A stretch of DNA of 64,000 nucleotides from Pleodorina starrii (lineage: Eukaryota > Chlorophyta > Chlorophyceae > Chlamydomonadales > Volvocaceae): positions 2,789,001-2,853,000 of the forward strand of contig BRXU01000015.1 in the NCBI GenBank assembly GCA_030267565.1, given 5' to 3'. A program made the position numbers and the translations under genes. How positions within the stretch are numbered: position 1 is the first letter of the stretch; every line of letters begins with the position of its first letter. Under the pieces are notes generated by a model that saw only the letters and a list, made by a program, of their open reading frames with translations, was not told the DNA's origin and made no database searches. Of this stretch, positions 60,201-64,000 are shown piece after piece.

Positions 60201-61829
60201 CCCAAAGACGTGTGCAGGGAAGAAGCGTAGCACCGAGGTACGTAGTGATGACGACCCACCCTGGCGCACTCGTCGTACGATCCGGGCGCCAGATACGTCG
60301 AATCATCCACCAGGGTTGGCTCCTGCGGCCGTCCGTTCGATCATCATGTGGCGTGTCAGATGCCGTACTGCATTGCCGTACTATGTCGTACAGGTGCTGG
60401 ACAATGACGGCAAGAGCCAGCAACGGCAGTGGAACAGTACCAACGTAAGGAGTGTACGGCAACTCGCCACGCCCGCCGACCCGTGGGTCCTTGGCCTGCT
60501 TTTCTCAGCCCACATCAGAAGCAGCAGATGCGGGGACGGCAGCCGTGTCCGAGGTCTTCGGCACCTACCGTCAGCTTCTCACAGGCCGTCCGGATGGCTG
60601 CCACGTAGGCAGGCGGATGTATCAGTGCCAGTTCGGCTGCGGTGGCGGTGCGGCGGCTCTCCGTCAGCACCACGGGCCGAGAGGGGGAGGAGAGAGGGGA
60701 GACGGCGGGCGGAACGGAGGAGGGAAACGGAGAGGAGGAAGAGGAGGAAGAGGAGGAGGAGGAGGAGGACAACGACGACGACCATGATGAAGTGAAGGAG
60801 GAGGAGGTGGGGGAGGCTTCCCGTAAGGGGCGGGATTCCCCATCTGGGTCGGGCCATCGATGGCTCCGAAGGCGCTCCAGGGTTGCCTCCACTCGCGAGG
60901 GGGCCTCGGGGTGGCCCGGCTGGCAGGGAAACGAGGGCCGTGTGTGTATGTGTGTGGGCGTGGTGGTGGTGGTTAAGGCGGGGGGAGGAACAGGGGAGTA
61001 CGACTGTCCAAATCGGCAAGGGAGGGGAGGGGAGGGGAGGGAGGTCCTGAGCGTCGAGTTCTGCGTCCTGGTTCAGATCTGGTTCACGGCCCGGCCCAGC
61101 ATTCGGATGAGAAGGGCGGCGGGGTCCCACGAGGAGGTGTTCCGAGGATGGGAGATGGGAAATGGGAGTCTGTGAAGTCAACTTGGAGAATAATGTTGTG
61201 GCAAGATACGGGGATGCATGAGGTTGGGGTTCGGCGCTGGTATTGTGATGTGGCGTGCGGCGGCACGGCGCGGCCCCGCGGCAGGCTGGTTGCGGAGGCG
61301 GGGGCACGATGGCAGGGCGGTCAACGCGAGCCTTCGCCCGTCTCCTTTGCGGGTGGACCGGGGAGAACTGTGTGCAACCCTGATTTCGACAATAAAAACG
61401 CATTTACATGAAACTTTGACTTGCTTTTTATATTTGCTCTACGGCTTTAGGAAGCGCTCTGTGCCGTTTGTATCGAGACTGCAAGCTTGCGATGCAAGCA
61501 AGCCGCTTTCGTTTGAAGCGACAAAAAAGAGCCCTGCGATCTACATTTCGAATAATCGTGCAATAACTTACTTTGGCGTGCAAAGGTGCGGCGTAGTAGG
61601 TGCACAGCACGCTTCCGTGGCTGGCACCACACCAGACCGCGAGGCGCGACCTCGGCCGAGGCCGCTGCAGCAGCGGCAGGCTCCCGCCGCACTGGGAGGC
61701 TCGCAGGGCGGCCCCGCACTCCGGAGCGCGCAAGCCACCTCCGCCTCCTCGCCCTCCTCCTCCTCCTCCTCCCCGGCCCTTCGTGGATGTACAACGACCG
61801 TCGGAACGAACCCCGCCGGCTGGGGTCAT
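57272..61829 (-). CDS. HDA14: Class II-type histone deacetylase, HDA14-like (9 exons)
   Basis: Exons 61829-61572, 60919-60569, 60322-60260, 60146-59859, 59364-59158, 58730-58600, 57988-57941, 57720-57558 and a tentative 57388-57272; GT-AG, all phases fit, 541 aa. The Zn-dependent lysine deacetylase fold is shown by PGHPEAPSRV (about 87), RPPGHH (285-290), IVDFDVHHGNGT (Zn ligands Asp327 and His329), SAGYDAHWRDPLA (Asp414) and LEGGY (catalytic-site Tyr about 458). Spacing follows plant HDA14 closely, including the 48-nt exon 7, which exactly fills the gap between ATYHW and the LEGGY strand. The first 70 residues are Gly/Arg/Ser-rich and could be a plastid transit peptide, as in Arabidopsis HDA14. 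A Ser/Pro-rich insert (about residues 111-160) and a Gly/Ser insert before RPPGHH are alga-specific. Start chosen as the in-frame ATG of exon 1; an upstream exon is possible. The last exon adds a Gly/Arg-rich tail. Confidence 0.92.
58199..58236. repeat. G-run tract in a deacetylase intron
   Basis: At least four runs of five G separated by single A's (GGGGGAGGGGGAGGGGGA), a strong G-quadruplex candidate, in the intron between exons 6 and 7. Confidence 0.8.
58308..58361. repeat. 8-bp minisatellite GGGTGGCT
   Basis: About six perfect tandem copies in the same intron as the G-run tract. Confidence 0.9.
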
Positions 61830-64000
61830 TCTGCTGCACCTCCTGCTACGAGACGGCAAACCAACGTGGCACACAAGAACGATGCCTCAACTGCTTTTCG
61901 TGTATACTTCAAGCGCAGTCCAATAATCTCAGTGGTACGGAAGCAGATACGGGCGGGTACGGGCATGCGTACGGCATCCGTCAGATGGGTGTACCGTGTA
62001 CGGCAGACGGCTAGAAGGCACCGTTGCCCGCCAGCACAGGAACAGTGGAAAACTGTCGTGTCCTGTGGTGATGGAGCCTGAAGGGCCCTTGAACATACGG
62101 TACAGCCTCCGCTACTGGCAGCTGCCGGTGTTGCCCGATAGGACCTGCTCACGCCGCTGCGCTGCCCGTACCGCCAGCCTGGCCGCATGGCCTTGGCAGC
62201 TGCCTCCCCCCCGCAGGGCGGTACCGCGAGGTCCGAGTGCGGTGCGAGGGAAGGGGGCAGAGGTGCGGAGCCCGTTGGGTCCTGGCGGCTGGCTGGGCGA
62301 GCCGCCCCTAGCTAGGTGCCGTACATGGTCACAGAGGCAGCGCGCACCGACGCAGTCCTGGTAGAATGAGTCACCGCTTTAGGATGAACCGTTTAAGGAG
62401 TTGATGTTGGTGCTGCTGCAGTGGTGGGCTCCCGACCCTCGGGAGGGGAGAGCCATGAGGCGTACCGCACTTCCGCTGCGAAGGACGAAGGACAATATCA
62501 ACAACATGCTGCTGTCGCCGCTGGCCCCCACCTCCCCCCGGCAGGCGGCAGCAGTGGACGCGACGCGGCACTCCGCCCCCGCGGCACTCCGACCTGCTCA
62601 TCTGTTGCCACAGAGCCGCCCCCTCCACACAAACACAAATATACACACACACACGGGGTGTGTGTGCAAATGCATGCATGCACGGATGCACGAACGCCGC
62701 GCAGTCACAGGGAGCGTACCGGTACTCCAGCGGTCATGACACGCTGACCCATCGATCACCGGCCTGACCTGAACCGCACGTTTCCCGCAACACGGGCGCA
62801 AGACGGTTGACGAACAGCTTCGTGGCTTGGTCGCCTCATTGAATGCCTTGCACCTTTCGTACCTTTCGTACCTCTGCATCACACGTCCGGCCAACCTCCC
62901 GTTGCGAGGCCTGCGGCAGCGCAGGCCGCGGCACTGCACCCGCCCGGCAGCGTGTCTGCAAAAGATTCCGCACGGCCACATGCTGCGATAGCCCTTCCTC
63001 CCAATATCCATTTATGGCAGGCTGCGATTCGCGGCCACGCCAGAAGAAGTTGTGCCAGCAGCGATGAGGGCGGGGGGGCTGAAGGCCTGACGGCGAGGGG
63101 AAGAAGAAGGGGGGAGATGGAGGCGCCGTCGTCGACCACCGTCGTCGGACGGCCGGCGGCCGCGATGGTGCCGAGACCACCAGCATCATCACCACCATAT
63201 CCCCCACCCGCCATCCACAAACCCTTAGAACAGATTCCGGATTCCAGTGTCTCCCCTCCCACCGGTTTCAATCCCCGGTGTCCGCCTCCCCCCGCCCCCC
63301 ACCCTGCAGACCGCACACAGGCACGCATGCACACCCGTCTGACCACCGCAGAAGAGAGCCACACAGCCTCCTCCTCCTCCACCTCCACGCGCGCCCGCGC
63401 CACCGCCCGGCCCCCATTAAAGTTTTACATACGCAACGGAAACGAACCACATGGCCGCTCGGTCCCCCCAGCCCCCGAAAGTCTCGGCCGAGCCGTCTGG
63501 CGCCGTTGTATCCAAGCCCGCAGTTCCCTCCATTCCGTGACCCACTCCCTGTCCCCTCCCCCCCCAAATCCCCCAGCCTTGCTGCGGCGGCGCCTGCGCG
63601 ACCCTAAATGCCTACTGCCTACTGCCTACTTACCACCCCTTCTCCACGAAAACACGCAAACTCCCGACCGCATAACCTTCACACGCCCTCGGTCTCACGT
63701 ACCTCCGGCTACCTAGACCTAGGCCTGACCCTAAAACCCTAAAAACCCCGCAGCGCAAAACCACCACCACCCTGGGCACTAGCCACCCGCACTATGCCGC
63801 CGTCGCGTGCCGCAGCCGCAGCCGCAGTCACCGGCGCCAACACACACCTCTCGCTACACAACAAGCCGCCTGAACACCGCCGGCGGAACGGACGACACCA
63901 CCGGCGCCAGCGAGCCAGCCTGCGTCGAAACACACACACACACACCTTCCCCACCCCCCTTTTGGGTTCCGGGCCCGTTCACTAACGCCGTCTCCGTCTC
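61830..64000. other. 5' flank of the deacetylase and gene-poor right edge
   Basis: The left part should hold the deacetylase promoter. No further exon chain was found. Two CCCTAAAA units occur at about 63729-63745. Any gene at the right edge would be cut by the window. Confidence 0.4.

Overview
The window looks like nuclear DNA of a GC-rich, intron-dense green alga of the Chlamydomonas/Volvox group. The reasons are coding exons full of Ala, Gly and Ser runs with strong G/C at third codon positions, short GT-AG introns in every recognisable gene, two genes whose best relatives are plant types (an XB3/XBAT-type ankyrin-RING ubiquitin ligase and an HDA14-type histone deacetylase), a eukaryotic tRNA-Val(AAC), and degraded LINE and DIRS-like retroelements. 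No bacterial operon, ribosome binding site or CRISPR array is present. Exon models below were built by eye from GT-AG sites plus conservation of reading phase; UTRs, promoters and poly(A) sites were not resolved.

Layout. 1-6.2 kb: a minus-strand gene for a low-complexity protein with coiled coils (unknown function). 6.65 kb: a plus-strand tRNA-Val. 7.0-9.7 kb: a minus-strand ankyrin-repeat gene. 9.7-14.9 kb: 5 kb of lower-GC sequence with no convincing gene. 14.9-20.9 kb: a ten-exon, 1,142-residue XB3-like E3 ligase. 20.9-28.1 kb: gene-poor DNA holding a frameshifted duplicate of a gene found again at 45 kb, and a 1.1-kb segment bounded by 43-bp direct repeats. 28.1-41.0 kb: what appears to be one giant 17-exon gene (about 2,371 aa) with two vWA-like domains made by an exon-level tandem duplication, a very long alanine-rich region and an unrecognised C-terminal half; one intron holds a huge ATT repeat. 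41.0-44.4 kb: gene-poor. 44.4-45.8 kb: the intact member of the duplicated gene pair. 46.3-50 kb: a frameshifted DIRS-like retroelement and a neighbouring unknown ORF. 51.0-52.2 kb: a very GC-rich satellite with a unit of about 70 bp. 53.1-55.8 kb: a 5'-truncated LINE with an intact reverse transcriptase (minus strand), beside a second LINE 3' end in the opposite orientation. 57.3-61.8 kb: the nine-exon HDA14-like deacetylase. 61.8-64 kb: no supported gene.

The genes do not form one pathway. The E3 ligase (probably membrane-anchored by N-myristoylation) and the neighbouring ankyrin protein share a repeat architecture but sit as separate genes. The deacetylase is probably organellar by analogy with plant HDA14. 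The most unusual item is the giant vWA gene: its vWA domains resemble the N-terminal part of vwkA-type alpha-kinases, yet the metal-binding Asp is missing and no alpha-kinase domain was recognised downstream.
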